A stretch of DNA of 30,894 bases, taken from Anaerolineaceae bacterium UBA1415 (lineage in GTDB: Bacteria > Chloroflexota > Anaerolineae > Anaerolineales > Anaerolineaceae). Position numbers and translations under genes: made by a program. The notes under the pieces were generated by a model. That model was given only the letters and a program-made list of their open reading frames with translations, was not told the origin of the DNA and did not search any database. Every line of letters begins with the position of its first letter. The first letter of the stretch is position 1. Where the stretch lies: NCBI GenBank assembly GCA_002305635.1, contig DBPR01000016.1, positions 61,414-92,307 on the forward strand, read 5' to 3'. This document shows positions 18,001 to 24,644 of the stretch, one piece after another.

Positions 18001-18201
18001 CATGTCCTTGAAAGCGCGTGCCAGAACGTGATGAACCCCTGGCTTTCCGTTGGCGGTAGGAGGCCCTTCAAAGATGACAAAAGAAGGGCGGTCTTTTCGT
18101 TCGTCGGATGACTTTTTGAAAATATCGTTGGCTTTCCAGAAGCGAAGTTGCGCTTCCTCTTCAACGGGAATATTCAATCTTGATGAAACTGGTTTAAACA
18201 T
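15049..18201 (-). CDS. ileS: Isoleucyl-tRNA synthetase, type-2-like
   Basis: This class I synthetase of 1050 residues charges tRNA-Ile. The N-terminal signature appears as HHVL (57-60, HIGH position) in GPPTANGKPGVHHVLARAFKD-like context, and KMSKS lies near residue 595. An editing domain (CP1) lies between with GWDTHGLPVE near 85. Zinc-ribbon-like pairs CPRC, CWRC, CPDC and CPSC occur inside the CP1/catalytic region, a layout usual for the longer bacterial or eukaryote-like IleRS type that often shows weak sensitivity to mupirocin. That last property is inferred. Preceded by an isoleucine T-box. Confidence 0.95.
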   Translation of the reverse strand: MFKPVSSRLNIPVEEEAQLRFWKANDIFKKSSDERKDRPSFVIFEGPPTANGKPGVHHVLARAFKDMFPRYKTMQGYFVDRRGGWDTHGLPVEIEVEKQLGFTQKSQIEEYGIAEFNKLCRESAFSRIQDWERMTDRIGYWVDLDRAYITYTDDYIESVWWLLKSMWDKKLLYQGHKVVPYCPRCGTPLSDHEVALGYEDTDDPSIYVRFPLVDEADTSLLVWTTTPWTLPGNVAVAAHPDVEYVLVTLEGLGQEKLILAKELLEKTFGDRPYKVLKTIKGKSLKGKKYAPLFTYVPVDKPAHYIVNADYVTTEDGTGLVHIAPAFGMEDMEVAKEYDLPMILTINDEGRFLSAIQPWAGVFVKDADPSIMKELDSRGLLFDTGKITHTYPFCWRCKTPLLYMARPTWFIRTSVKKERMVELNQEINWVPEHIKNGRFGNWLANNIDWALGRNRYWGTPLPVWECPDCRHQVCVGSREELSQLTGSDQSELELHRPYVDDIHFTCPSCGHGKMQRVVELIDVWFDSGAMPYAQWHYPFENLEDFKAQYPADFICEAVDQTRGWFYSLHAIGTLAFDSIAYKNVICLGLILDDTGQKMSKSRGNVVDPWEVIDEYGADPMRWYMYTSSPPGNERRFSKDLVGEVVRSFMLTLWNTYSFFVTYANLDKWTPDSLVIPQFSELDDWLLSSLETLVRDVTQAYENYDVVGATRPIEGFVDQLSNWYLRRSRRRFWKSESDADKAAAYETLYKALVTVSKLIAPTMPFMAETIYRNLVCSVDEKAPISVHLAEWPRVNENLINEKLNADMNVVMKLASLGHAARNKSNIKVRQPLSEAAFAVGRMEEGEVISRFRDILEDELNVKQVRLLAGSEETVTYSLNPLPKQLGQKYRNLSPRVRQAILELPAQESALKLLDGMNLVVQLDGKYYEILPDEVEVHTASREGYEVASEGAYMAALVTTLTPELIHEGLAREFVRRVQDLRKNSGLEISDRIEIKYQATEVLTRAIEVFQDYIANETLAVSIEAAMLDGTDVLEDRFDGEELRLQLKKQGSH

Positions 18202-18224
18202 TCAACCTCCAAAAAAGTTCAAAT

Positions 18225-18500
18225 TAATAAAAAAACCCGTCCCAAATACAGGGACGAGCATAATTACTCGCGGTACCACCCCGCTTCCTGGTATTTTCCA
18301 GGCGCTTGGCGCAGCCCTCACGTTGGGCTGCTTTCCCGCTAACGTTGGGTAACGGCTCGCTTAATGGCAGACCTGAGTTCAGCTCGCGGCTCGGGAAGGA
18401 TTTTCACTCAATGATACCCACCCGGCTTCCACCATCCCCGGCTCGCTGTCGGCATTGCATCGAATTACTCGTTTCCGTCAAAGCAGTTCGCCTGATTTTA
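18225..18500 (-). ncRNA. T-box riboswitch (Ile) with terminator, controlling ileS operon
   Basis: On the minus strand a T-box core TGGTACCGCG lies at 18278-18269, followed by a terminator hairpin (GCTCGTCCC paired with GGGACGGGT, loop of seven, then seven T, about 18259-18229). A Stem I with a distal GGATGGTGGAAGCC loop lies at about 18440-18425, and a candidate specifier codon ATC (isoleucine) at 18415-18413. Uncharged tRNA-Ile should bind the specifier loop and the T-box bulge and stabilise the antiterminator, so the operon is read when isoleucylation is short. The exact stem boundaries are approximate. Confidence 0.92.
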
Positions 18501-18618
18501 TCATAAAAACAAGCTGCAGAGGAAATTGTCATCAATTCTCAGAATGAAATATGTACAACTTGAATTCTCCTTTCCTCAAGCGAATGATATTTAGTTTTGA
18601 TCGGAAATCGATCTGTAA

Positions 18619-18639
18619 GGATGGGGCTTGTCCCCATCC
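18619..18639. repeat. Dispersed hairpin repeat, ATGGGG form
   Basis: GGATGGGG, a five-base loop CTTGT and CCCCATCC form a perfect 8-bp hairpin. The same 21 bases recur identically at 20923-20943, with a related ACGGGG form at 20832-20854 and 28826-28881. It sits in non-coding sequence. Confidence 0.8.
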
Positions 18640-18952
18640 GCTACTTTTACCTATCAAATGACCAGATAATTGTCCCTATATCTACAGCTTTAGCGGCATT
18701 GACTCCTAACCAAGGACTTTTTTCCCATAGTGAGAATTGCTGGAAATTGTGACTACATTAAACCCTTTTCTGTAGCAACTGTTCCTAATTAAGCGAATAT
18801 GGGATGACGGTAATGATTAGGCCAAGTATGGACTGAAAAAAATAATCGGCAGGTGGCTTTTCCCCCGCCGTATAGATTTTTTCTGAGGCAAAGACTTCTT
18901 CCAACAGCTAAGCTACCCAATCTAAGAGCTTGTGCCGCCAAAAGCCAAAAGC

Positions 18953-19014
18953 CTTCTCCCGCGGCGGGAGAAGGTGCCCGAAGGGCGGATGAGGAGTCGC
19001 CCGAAGGGCGGACT
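18953..19014. repeat. Palindromic intergenic repeat with CCTTCTCCCGC inverted pair
   Basis: A near-perfect palindrome at 18953-18976 (CTTCTCCCGC, GGCGGGAGAAG arms) is followed by two copies of GCCCGAAGGGCGGA, at about 18979-18992 and 19000-19013. Each copy is itself a small hairpin (CGCCC/GGGCG). This is the look of widespread repetitive extragenic palindromes. It lies in the tRNA-hisS downstream spacer and does not code for protein. Confidence 0.75.
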
Positions 19015-19127
19015 GCTTGCGTCCCGAGCTCATTCCCCGGGATGAGGGGCACAAGGAAAATGAGGGAAAAGATAAATTTCTGCAGGTCCAGAAAAATTGT
19101 ACCAGCCATAAGATAACTCTGGAAAAC

Positions 19128-19153
19128 AAAAAGAACCGTTTCCGATTCTTTTT
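19128..19153 (-). terminator. Terminator after tRNA-His
   Basis: AAAAAGAA (19128-19135) pairs with TTCTTTTT (19146-19153), and CG (19137-19138) with CG (19143-19144), around a four-base loop and one C-A mismatch. On the minus strand the hairpin is followed by a T-rich stretch TTCTTTTTG. It ends four bases beyond the tRNA 3' end and is the likely stop of hisS-tRNA transcription. Confidence 0.7.
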
Positions 19154-19157
19154 CCTG

Positions 19158-19230
19158 GGTGCCTGGAGGGGCTCGAACCCTCAACATCTTCATCCACAGT
19201 GAAGCACTCTGCCATTGAGCTACAGGCACC
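19158..19230 (-). tRNA. tRNA-His (GTG)
   Basis: A full cloverleaf can be folded: acceptor GTGCCTG with CAGGCAC, D arm GCTC/GAGT, anticodon stem CTTCA/TGAAG with loop CTGTGGA and anticodon GTG, T arm GAGGG/CCCTC with loop TTCGAGC. The G before the acceptor stem (G-1) is encoded and pairs with the C discriminator, the identity pair for histidine. The CCA end is not encoded. The gene lies just downstream of hisS on the same strand. Confidence 0.95.
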
Positions 19231-19304
19231 GCGTTAGGTGGCTATTCTATCACACGCCTTTTTGATTCGCAAGGCAAAAAAGTCGCTAAAAAGCCGTTGA
19301 TCCT

Positions 19305-20555
19305 TTATTTCAAACTTGCAATTATTTGATCCCGATCGACCACCACCTGCTCAAAGGTTCGCAAGTCCTTGACCACAACTTTCCCGACGGCAAGTTCATC
19401 CGGTCCCAGGACCAGGGCTTTCTTCAAACCCAAGCGGTCAGCATACTTGAACTGTTTTGCCAGCTTTTCGGGCTCTGCCAAAACCACCCCAAACCCCATT
19501 GACCGCAATTCACTGGCCAGACGCATCGAATCGGGCAGCAACTCTTCATTAAAGACAGTTACCAGTACCGTCTCGCCGTGAGTCAACTCCTCCGGTATAA
19601 GACCAAAGGCTTCCAGCACGAGCATCACGACCACATCGCCCATGGCAAAGCCAACGCCGGGCAAAGGCTGCCCGCCGACATCACCAACGAGATTGGCGTA
19701 ATGCCCACCGCCGAGGATGGCCCGGAATCCTTCTTTCACGTCATGCGCTTCAAACACCACGCCGGTGTAATAATCGAGGCCGCGGATGATCTTCGGCTCA
19801 TACCGAACGTATTCATCCAGGCCATTCAGAGCCAAAAAGTCAAACAACTGGCTCAGCTCGACCGATTCGCGCCAAAGCTCCCGGTTCGCCAGCAGTTCCC
19901 TGATCTTCCCGATCTGCTCCTGACTAAAACCGAGATCCGCGACGTTTTGTTCCCAAACATCAGCCGGCTGTTTGTCGATCCGATCGATCATGCGCAGCAT
20001 TTCAGGCTTTTTGTCTTGACCGATCCCGATCTCGGTCAGTTTTCGATCCATCAGGCGTCGGTCGTTGACCAGGATCTGAACCTGATCGCTCTTCAATCCG
20101 ACCAACTTCAAAAATGTTGCCGCGACCGAAACAAGTTCCGCGTCCGCCTGGACAGAATCGCTGCCGATCAGGTCGATATTCCACTGATAAAACTCGCGTG
20201 TGCGGCCTTTTTGCGGTCGCTCATAACGCCAGAAGGGTCCAAAAGACCACCATCGGGCAGGGAAGACCAGTTCATTCTGTTTCGACGCGATCATCCTCGC
20301 CAGGGTTGGCGTTAGCTCGGGGCGCAATGTGATCGGATCGCCCCCACGGTCAGGGAAAACAAAAGCCTGCTCCTTGACCAACTCCTCACCGGATTTCGCC
20401 GCGTAGAGGTCGATCGTCTCAAGGCAGGGCCCCTCATACTGCTGATAGCCAAATGCTTCGGAGGCTTGTCTGAGCTTATCAACCAGCCACATCCGCCTTG
20501 CCATTTCGTCTGGATAAAAATCGCGCGTGCCTTTAATGCTTCTAATTATTTTCAT
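19305..20555 (-). CDS. hisS: Histidyl-tRNA synthetase
   Basis: This is a 416-residue class II synthetase. Motif 1 starts at IKGTRDFYPDEM. Motif 2 contains WWSFGPFWRYERPQKGR and YQWNIDLIG. The histidine A segment appears as RGLDYYTGVVFEAH, and the later Gly-rich segment GGGHYANLV is present. The C-terminal anticodon-binding domain (about residues 325-416) follows. Length is normal. A GAGG ribosome site (CTGAGG) precedes the ATG. A TATACT box lies about 30 bases upstream on the minus strand, with no good -35. Its cognate tRNA gene lies just downstream, so charging enzyme and tRNA may be made together. Confidence 0.95.
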   Translation of the reverse strand: MKIIRSIKGTRDFYPDEMARRMWLVDKLRQASEAFGYQQYEGPCLETIDLYAAKSGEELVKEQAFVFPDRGGDPITLRPELTPTLARMIASKQNELVFPARWWSFGPFWRYERPQKGRTREFYQWNIDLIGSDSVQADAELVSVAATFLKLVGLKSDQVQILVNDRRLMDRKLTEIGIGQDKKPEMLRMIDRIDKQPADVWEQNVADLGFSQEQIGKIRELLANRELWRESVELSQLFDFLALNGLDEYVRYEPKIIRGLDYYTGVVFEAHDVKEGFRAILGGGHYANLVGDVGGQPLPGVGFAMGDVVVMLVLEAFGLIPEELTHGETVLVTVFNEELLPDSMRLASELRSMGFGVVLAEPEKLAKQFKYADRLGLKKALVLGPDELAVGKVVVKDLRTFEQVVVDRDQIIASLK

Positions 20556-20605
20556 CGTATACCTCAGGAATTCTCGATCTTTAGTATATCATGACGGTAT
20601 CGGCA

Positions 20606-20775
20606 GGATGATAAAACTGCCAATTACCGAGCGAACAAACAGAAATAATTAGAAAGTTTAGCTAATGACGAAATTCTACTGTTAATACCTGATTTTCTCA
20701 TATTAGTGCCCTACTTTAATTCGTTTTCTTCGATAGAAATTCCGTTTTTGCCAAATGTGGAAACTCAGGAAACAT
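20606..20775. repeat. First copy of a two-block repeat (X then Y)
   Basis: Block X (20606-20700) starts GGATGATAAAACTGCC and includes ATTACCGAGCGAACA and a 23-base stretch from 20647 that is exact in the second copy. Block Y (20703-20775) starts TTAGTGCC and ends GGAAACTCA. Both blocks recur at 21033-21201 but in the order Y then X. No protein is encoded. Confidence 0.75.
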
Positions 20776-20814
20776 CAAATGTAGTATAAAAATCTTGTTA
20801 TGAAAGTGGAGGCA

Positions 20815-21010
20815 TTGATATGCATAGGCAGCGGACGGGGCTAAACCCCGTCCGTACAGTTTGTTCACCTATAAACGGCTTGGTAAAAGCAAGAATTCGA
20901 TATCGTTAAGTGCCAAGGGTAGGGATGGGGCTTGTCCCCATCCGTAGGTAAGCCTACCATAACCCTGGAACGAAGATGCAGGCTTTGATACACATATGTG
21001 GCGGGCTGGG
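20815..21010. repeat. Palindromic interspersed repeat copies R1 and R2
   Basis: R1 (20815-20875) holds GATATGCAT, then CGGACGGGG, loop CTAAA, CCCCGTCCG (perfect 9-bp stem, 20832-20854), then TACAGTTTGTT. R2 (20923-21000) holds GGATGGGG/CCCCATCC (loop CTTGT), CCGTAGGTAAGCCTACC and GGCTTTGATAC. Both match parts of the element at 28818-28950 in inverted orientation, so they are members of one dispersed family. The space 20556-21304 contains only repeats. Confidence 0.75.
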
Positions 21011-21032
21011 ATAACACCCAAGTTTTGCAGTT

Positions 21033-21201
21033 TTAGTGCCTAGAATTCCACTATTTTCCTCGATGAAAACTCTGTTTTTTGTGAGTGTGGGAAACTCAAT
21101 AGGGATGATAAAACGGTCAATTACCGAGCGAACATACAGAATTGATATCTAAATTAGAAAGTTTAGCTAATGACAAAATTCTACTGTGAATAGTTTTTCT
21201 C
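21033..21201. repeat. Second copy of the repeat, in order Y then X
   Basis: Block Y (21033-21098) starts TTAGTGCC and ends GGGAAACTCA. Block X (21103-21201) starts GGATGATAAAACGG and ends near GTTTTTCTCA. It is highly similar to 20606-20775 with point changes and a short insertion, in direct orientation but with rearranged block order. Confidence 0.75.
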
Positions 21202-21304
21202 AAAATATCCTCCTTGCGGTATCATAAAGCTTATTTATAAAATGTCAGGCTTTACTCTCTACTTTTAAAAAGCGTAGATAAAGAGACCAAACGAGGATTA
21301 GACA

Positions 21305-22063
21305 ATGACCAAACCATATCAGGAACTGGCAATAAAAAGTTATAAGCTTAGCAATGACAAGCTTGAAGATACCAGGAAAGCGGTGATCAAAGAGCATTCG
21401 CTCGCGCTGATCGTCAATGGCGAGCTGTGGATGACCTTCATCTGCTCACCAATCCAGCTAAAAGAACAAGCGGTTGGTTTTCTCTTTAATGAAGGCGTCA
21501 TTTCAGGTTTGGAAGATATAGATTCGATAATACTGGCTGAGGACCTCAGCCGTATTGATATCCAACTAAAAAAGTCGGTCGAAAAACCAGACAGCTTTCA
21601 TCGCACCTCCACAGGCATTCAACCAGTTCAAACTGAACCAAACGATGAAAGGGCTGAACCCGTTTCCTTCCAGATGCAGGATCTGACCAAACTCTACTAT
21701 GAATTCACCCAGAAACAGGAGCTGCACGACCTTGCCGGCGGTTTCCATAGCGCTGGTCTGAGCGATGGGCTCTCTATCCCCATCATTGTTGAAGATTTGG
21801 GCCGTCACAACTGTGTCGATAAAATGGCAGGCGCATTGCTCTTCGGAAACTATGATTTTTCGCCATCCATAATGGTCATCAGCGGTCGCATCAGCTCAGA
21901 AATGGTCATGAAAAGCCTCGCCATGGGCATCCGTCTGATCATCTCCCGCACTACCTCCACGACAATGGCGATCGAGTTGGCAGAAAAACATGGCATTTGC
22001 CTGATCGGCTACATGCGCGCCAATCAATATGAGGTCTACTCCCACCCGGAGTATCTGGTCTGA
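21305..22063 (+). CDS. fdhD: FdhD homologue without the CxxC motif
   Basis: This 252-residue protein belongs to the FdhD family, which in E. coli transfers sulfur from IscS to the molybdenum cofactor of formate dehydrogenases. Family segments are clear: TFICSPIQLKEQAVGFLFNEGVI (43-65), LHDLAGGFHSAGL, EDLGRHNCVDKMAG, ISGRISSEMVMK and ISRTTSTTMAIELA. The loop that in E. coli holds the essential CGVCG motif here reads TSTGIQP (101-107), with no Cys, and continues as a polar stretch up to about residue 125. Cofactor binding may be kept while sulfur relay by these Cys is not possible. A GAGGA ribosome site precedes ATG 21305. No formate dehydrogenase is in the window. Confidence 0.88.
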   Translation: MTKPYQELAIKSYKLSNDKLEDTRKAVIKEHSLALIVNGELWMTFICSPIQLKEQAVGFLFNEGVISGLEDIDSIILAEDLSRIDIQLKKSVEKPDSFHRTSTGIQPVQTEPNDERAEPVSFQMQDLTKLYYEFTQKQELHDLAGGFHSAGLSDGLSIPIIVEDLGRHNCVDKMAGALLFGNYDFSPSIMVISGRISSEMVMKSLAMGIRLIISRTTSTTMAIELAEKHGICLIGYMRANQYEVYSHPEYLV

Positions 22064-22072
22064 GCGTGATCC

Positions 22073-22101
22073 TTTTGAAACCAAACCATGTCCCTTATAA
22101 T
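22073..22101 (+). promoter_or_regulatory. Promoter candidate for the lipoprotein gene
   Basis: A perfect TATAAT at 22096-22101 has TTTTGA (22073-22078) 17 bases upstream, or TTGAAA (22075-22080) 15 bases upstream. The -10 is strong, the -35 imperfect. It lies in the gap after fdhD. Confidence 0.5.
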
Positions 22102-22158
22102 GTATTTGATTGCCCAGGTTATCGTAGTTAGGTCAGCTCTCTAAGGTCTGTTTTGGAT

Positions 22159-23085
22159 ATGCGTAAAGAAACATTCATTCTGTGTTTGACATGTTTGCTC
22201 CTGCCTCTGTCTGGCTGTCAGGCAAAAGCCGAACCTACGCCAGGCATCAGTCCAACGACCCCAGTCCCTGAGGAAACCTACATCCCGACCGCAACTGCAA
22301 CGCCTACCAAATACAATACCCCCACCCCAGACCCAACCGTCATTGCTCCCACCCAGCCAGCGCTAAGTCTGACAGACCTTGAGGACACCCTGATCGATGG
22401 TGTTGATTGGTATTTCCAGGTCGAAAGCTCGGACGGGACGATACTTTTAAGTCGAAATTACGAAGAAAGCTTTCATCCCGCTTCGATGATCAAAGTCCCG
22501 ACCGCCATGGTCGTCCTGAAGATCCTGGAAAACGAAGGCAAGACGCTGGCAGATATCCAGAGTTATGGGGTTTCTGGACGAAATTTTTCTGATCTGCTCG
22601 AGGCAATGATCGTCCGCAGTGAGGAAAGCGCGACCGACGCGCTCGAGTTTTACGCCCGTGGTGACAACCGCTTGCGTAAGATCCTCAACCAATGGGGTCT
22701 GACGGATACAACCTACGACCCGCGCCGCAGCACGGTCAAAGACCTGATGGCTTCCTTACGGCTGCTTGACTCAGGTGAAGCTTTATCCGCTGAGTATCAT
22801 AGCTTTTTGTTGGGTTTGATGGGTCAATACAGTGAAAACGATACCACCCTACTCGGAACGATACTCGAAAGCTCCCCGAATTGTCAATTCCTAAACAAGC
22901 GCGGCACCTTGCTCAACCCCACCATCGCCTCGGATATGGGCATCCTGCGCTGTGGCGAGCAAAGCTGGTATCTCGTCGTCGCTGGCACGCCCGCAGCCGG
23001 CTCGACAAGAACTTTTGAAGACATCCAGGCCTGCATCGAATCTTTCGCCCTGGCTTTTGGAAAATACATTCAACGAGGGCATTAA
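22159..23085 (+). CDS. Lipoprotein with beta-lactamase-like serine hydrolase domain
   Basis: This is a protein of about 308 residues starting at ATG 22159 (a TTG at 22153 is less likely). The signal peptide ends in a lipobox LSGC, so it should be processed by LspA and anchored outside the membrane. A Pro-Thr linker follows to about residue 75. The domain shows the nucleophile motif SMIK (SxxK), as in class A beta-lactamases and PBPs. The second motif reads SEES where class A enzymes have SDN, and the third reads NKRGT where KTG is expected. No Glu equivalent to Glu166 is obvious. Beta-lactamase activity is doubtful; a peptidase, esterase or binding role is possible. Confidence 0.78.
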   Translation: MRKETFILCLTCLLLPLSGCQAKAEPTPGISPTTPVPEETYIPTATATPTKYNTPTPDPTVIAPTQPALSLTDLEDTLIDGVDWYFQVESSDGTILLSRNYEESFHPASMIKVPTAMVVLKILENEGKTLADIQSYGVSGRNFSDLLEAMIVRSEESATDALEFYARGDNRLRKILNQWGLTDTTYDPRRSTVKDLMASLRLLDSGEALSAEYHSFLLGLMGQYSENDTTLLGTILESSPNCQFLNKRGTLLNPTIASDMGILRCGEQSWYLVVAGTPAAGSTRTFEDIQACIESFALAFGKYIQRGH

Positions 23086-23120
23086 CCTGTTTCATCTATT
23101 TTCAAGAGATTGCCCCTTTC

Positions 23121-23148
23121 TTGACAAAGACCTCCAGCAAAGTATACT
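23121..23148 (+). promoter_or_regulatory. Strong sigma70-type promoter
   Basis: TTGACA at 23121-23126 and TATACT at 23143-23148 are 16 bases apart. This is close to consensus, and it puts the transcript start near 23155 and supports a methyltransferase start at 23178. Confidence 0.8.
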
Positions 23149-23177
23149 TAGCCCTTAGATTGAGAATTGAGGATATG

Positions 23178-23978
23178 ATGAAAATTGACTTTCAGGAAAC
23201 AACTGACGATCTCGCCAAACGCATAGACATTCACAGCCGCTTTGGCAGCCGAGATATCGACGAGTGGATGCTCGAGATATTAAAACTCCAACCAGGCATC
23301 AAAATTCTGGACGTTGGATGCGGCTCCGGCAAACAGTGCTTTTCTTATTACCATCATTCGAATGGACAGGTTGAAATTACCGGCACAGATGTCTCCGAGT
23401 CCCTGCTCGCGGAGGCGCGTAACAAGAATCAAGCCATTAACAACGCGGTCGATTTCCGCTTTCTCGATTTCAATCAAGCCTTTGATCTGCCAGAAAACAA
23501 CTACGACCTGATCTCAGCCTGTTTCGCCATCTACTACGCGCAGGATATTCCTTTTACCCTGAAAGAAATGCACCGCCTGCTCGTGCCAGGCGGACGCCTT
23601 TTTACGACAGGCCCCATGCCCACCAACAAAAAGGTCTTTTATGACATCATCAAAGAAGCCACTGGCAAGGAGATCCCCCCCATGCCCGGCAGTTCCCGTT
23701 ATGCCTCTCAGATCTACGGCACCATGCAGGAGCTCTTCGCGAAGACCGAGCAGCATATCTTTGAAAATCCGCTGACCTTCGATACGGTTGAGCCCTTCAT
23801 GGTCTACACCCGCGCGTCGATGTCTGAAGACCGCAAACTGTGGAACTCGCTCTTCCAGACCCACGAAGAATTTGAAGCCGTGATGACCGCGATCGAGAAG
23901 GTCGCTCATAAATTCATCGAGCGCGACAGCAGGATCGTCATGACCAAAGTGGTTGGCGGCTTTATCGCCACTAAATAG
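23178..23978 (+). CDS. SAM-dependent class I methyltransferase
   Basis: This is a protein of about 266 residues. I chose ATG 23178 because GAGGA lies four bases upstream and the promoter covers any earlier start. The Rossmann motif I is ILDVGCGSGKQ (about residues 43-52), then TGTDVSESLLAEAR and FRFLDFNQAFDLPENNYDLISACFAIYY with a hydrophobic beta-4 segment, followed by LLVPGGRLFTTGP. These are typical of UbiE/COQ5 and related type 11 methyltransferases. The substrate is not evident. It is followed by a PIG-L deacetylase 18 bases downstream, so the pair may act on a common sugar or lipid. Confidence 0.85.
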   Translation: MKIDFQETTDDLAKRIDIHSRFGSRDIDEWMLEILKLQPGIKILDVGCGSGKQCFSYYHHSNGQVEITGTDVSESLLAEARNKNQAINNAVDFRFLDFNQAFDLPENNYDLISACFAIYYAQDIPFTLKEMHRLLVPGGRLFTTGPMPTNKKVFYDIIKEATGKEIPPMPGSSRYASQIYGTMQELFAKTEQHIFENPLTFDTVEPFMVYTRASMSEDRKLWNSLFQTHEEFEAVMTAIEKVAHKFIERDSRIVMTKVVGGFIATK

Positions 23979-23996
23979 CCCGAAACGAGCTGAATC

Positions 23997-24644
23997 ATGA
24001 ACAACATGACCTTTTACGGAAAATCCCTGCTCTTTTTAGGCGCGCATCCTGATGACATCGAATTGGGCTGCGGCGCGCTGCTGGCTGACCTGGTTGGTCA
24101 GTCAGAGGTTTATTGCATGACCTTTTCTGACAATCAAAAGAACCCTGAGCTAAAGAACCTGGTTCAGGAACACTACAACAGTATGCATGTTTTAGGGTTG
24201 CGTGACGATCAGATCGAGCTTGGCAGTTATGAAACCCGCCGTTTCCCCGATTTCCGTCAGGATATCCTGCAAAAAATGCTTGAGCTGCGCAAACAACACC
24301 AGCCGGAGATCGTCTTCGTGAACACACCCAAAGACATTCACCAGGACCATCAGACCCTGACCGAAGAAGCCACACGCGCATTTCGGGGCACTACCGTGCT
24401 CGGTTATGATGTGTTGCGAAGCAGCTATGGTTTCTTCCCCCATTTTCTGGCTGAAGTCAGCGAGAAAGCGGTGGAAACAAAAATAGCAGCCCTCGCTGAG
24501 TATAAAACTTACGCGAACCGCTACTATTTTTCACCTGATATCATCCGCGCAACCGCGATCCGTCACGGCGCTTTAGCTGAACGCCCCTTCGCGGAAGGTT
24601 TTGATATCATCCGAATTGTCGGTCAGTTTTCTAAAATAAGTTAA
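23997..24644 (+). CDS. PIG-L/LmbE family deacetylase
   Basis: This 215-residue zinc-dependent N-deacetylase of the PIG-L (LmbE, MshB, BshB) family has AHPDD (residues 16-20), which gives two metal ligands and the catalytic Asp, and HQDH (115-118). The family removes acetyl from N-acetylglucosamine conjugates. The length fits short family members. It is downstream of the methyltransferase in one operon. A BshB-like or sugar-lipid role cannot be decided from the sequence. Its end overlaps the end of a convergent gene by 14 bases. Confidence 0.85.
   Translation: MNNMTFYGKSLLFLGAHPDDIELGCGALLADLVGQSEVYCMTFSDNQKNPELKNLVQEHYNSMHVLGLRDDQIELGSYETRRFPDFRQDILQKMLELRKQHQPEIVFVNTPKDIHQDHQTLTEEATRAFRGTTVLGYDVLRSSYGFFPHFLAEVSEKAVETKIAALAEYKTYANRYYFSPDIIRATAIRHGALAERPFAEGFDIIRIVGQFSKIS

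Larger units (their letters stand above)
18501..19127. other. Non-coding spacer between T-box leader and tRNA-His terminator
   Basis: No gene is supportable here. The spacer is AT-rich between 18501 and 18850 and then holds repeats (listed separately at 18619 and 18953). The start of the ileS leader transcript must lie near 18500-18540 on the minus strand. I see TTGATG and a weak GATAAA but no clean promoter. Confidence 0.6.

Noticed and set aside
17485..18111. Plus-strand open frame (208 codons) over ileS
   Set aside because: Shadow of IleRS, no conserved motifs.
18789..19229. Minus-strand open frame beginning inside the tRNA
   Set aside because: It is read through tRNA-His and repeats; its first residues are the translation of the tRNA sequence.
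19578..20315. Plus-strand open frame (245 codons) over hisS
   Set aside because: Shadow of hisS, which has all class II motifs.
20556..21304. CRISPR array
   Set aside because: The repeats are not regularly spaced, differ in sequence and are palindromic dispersed elements; no cas genes are present.
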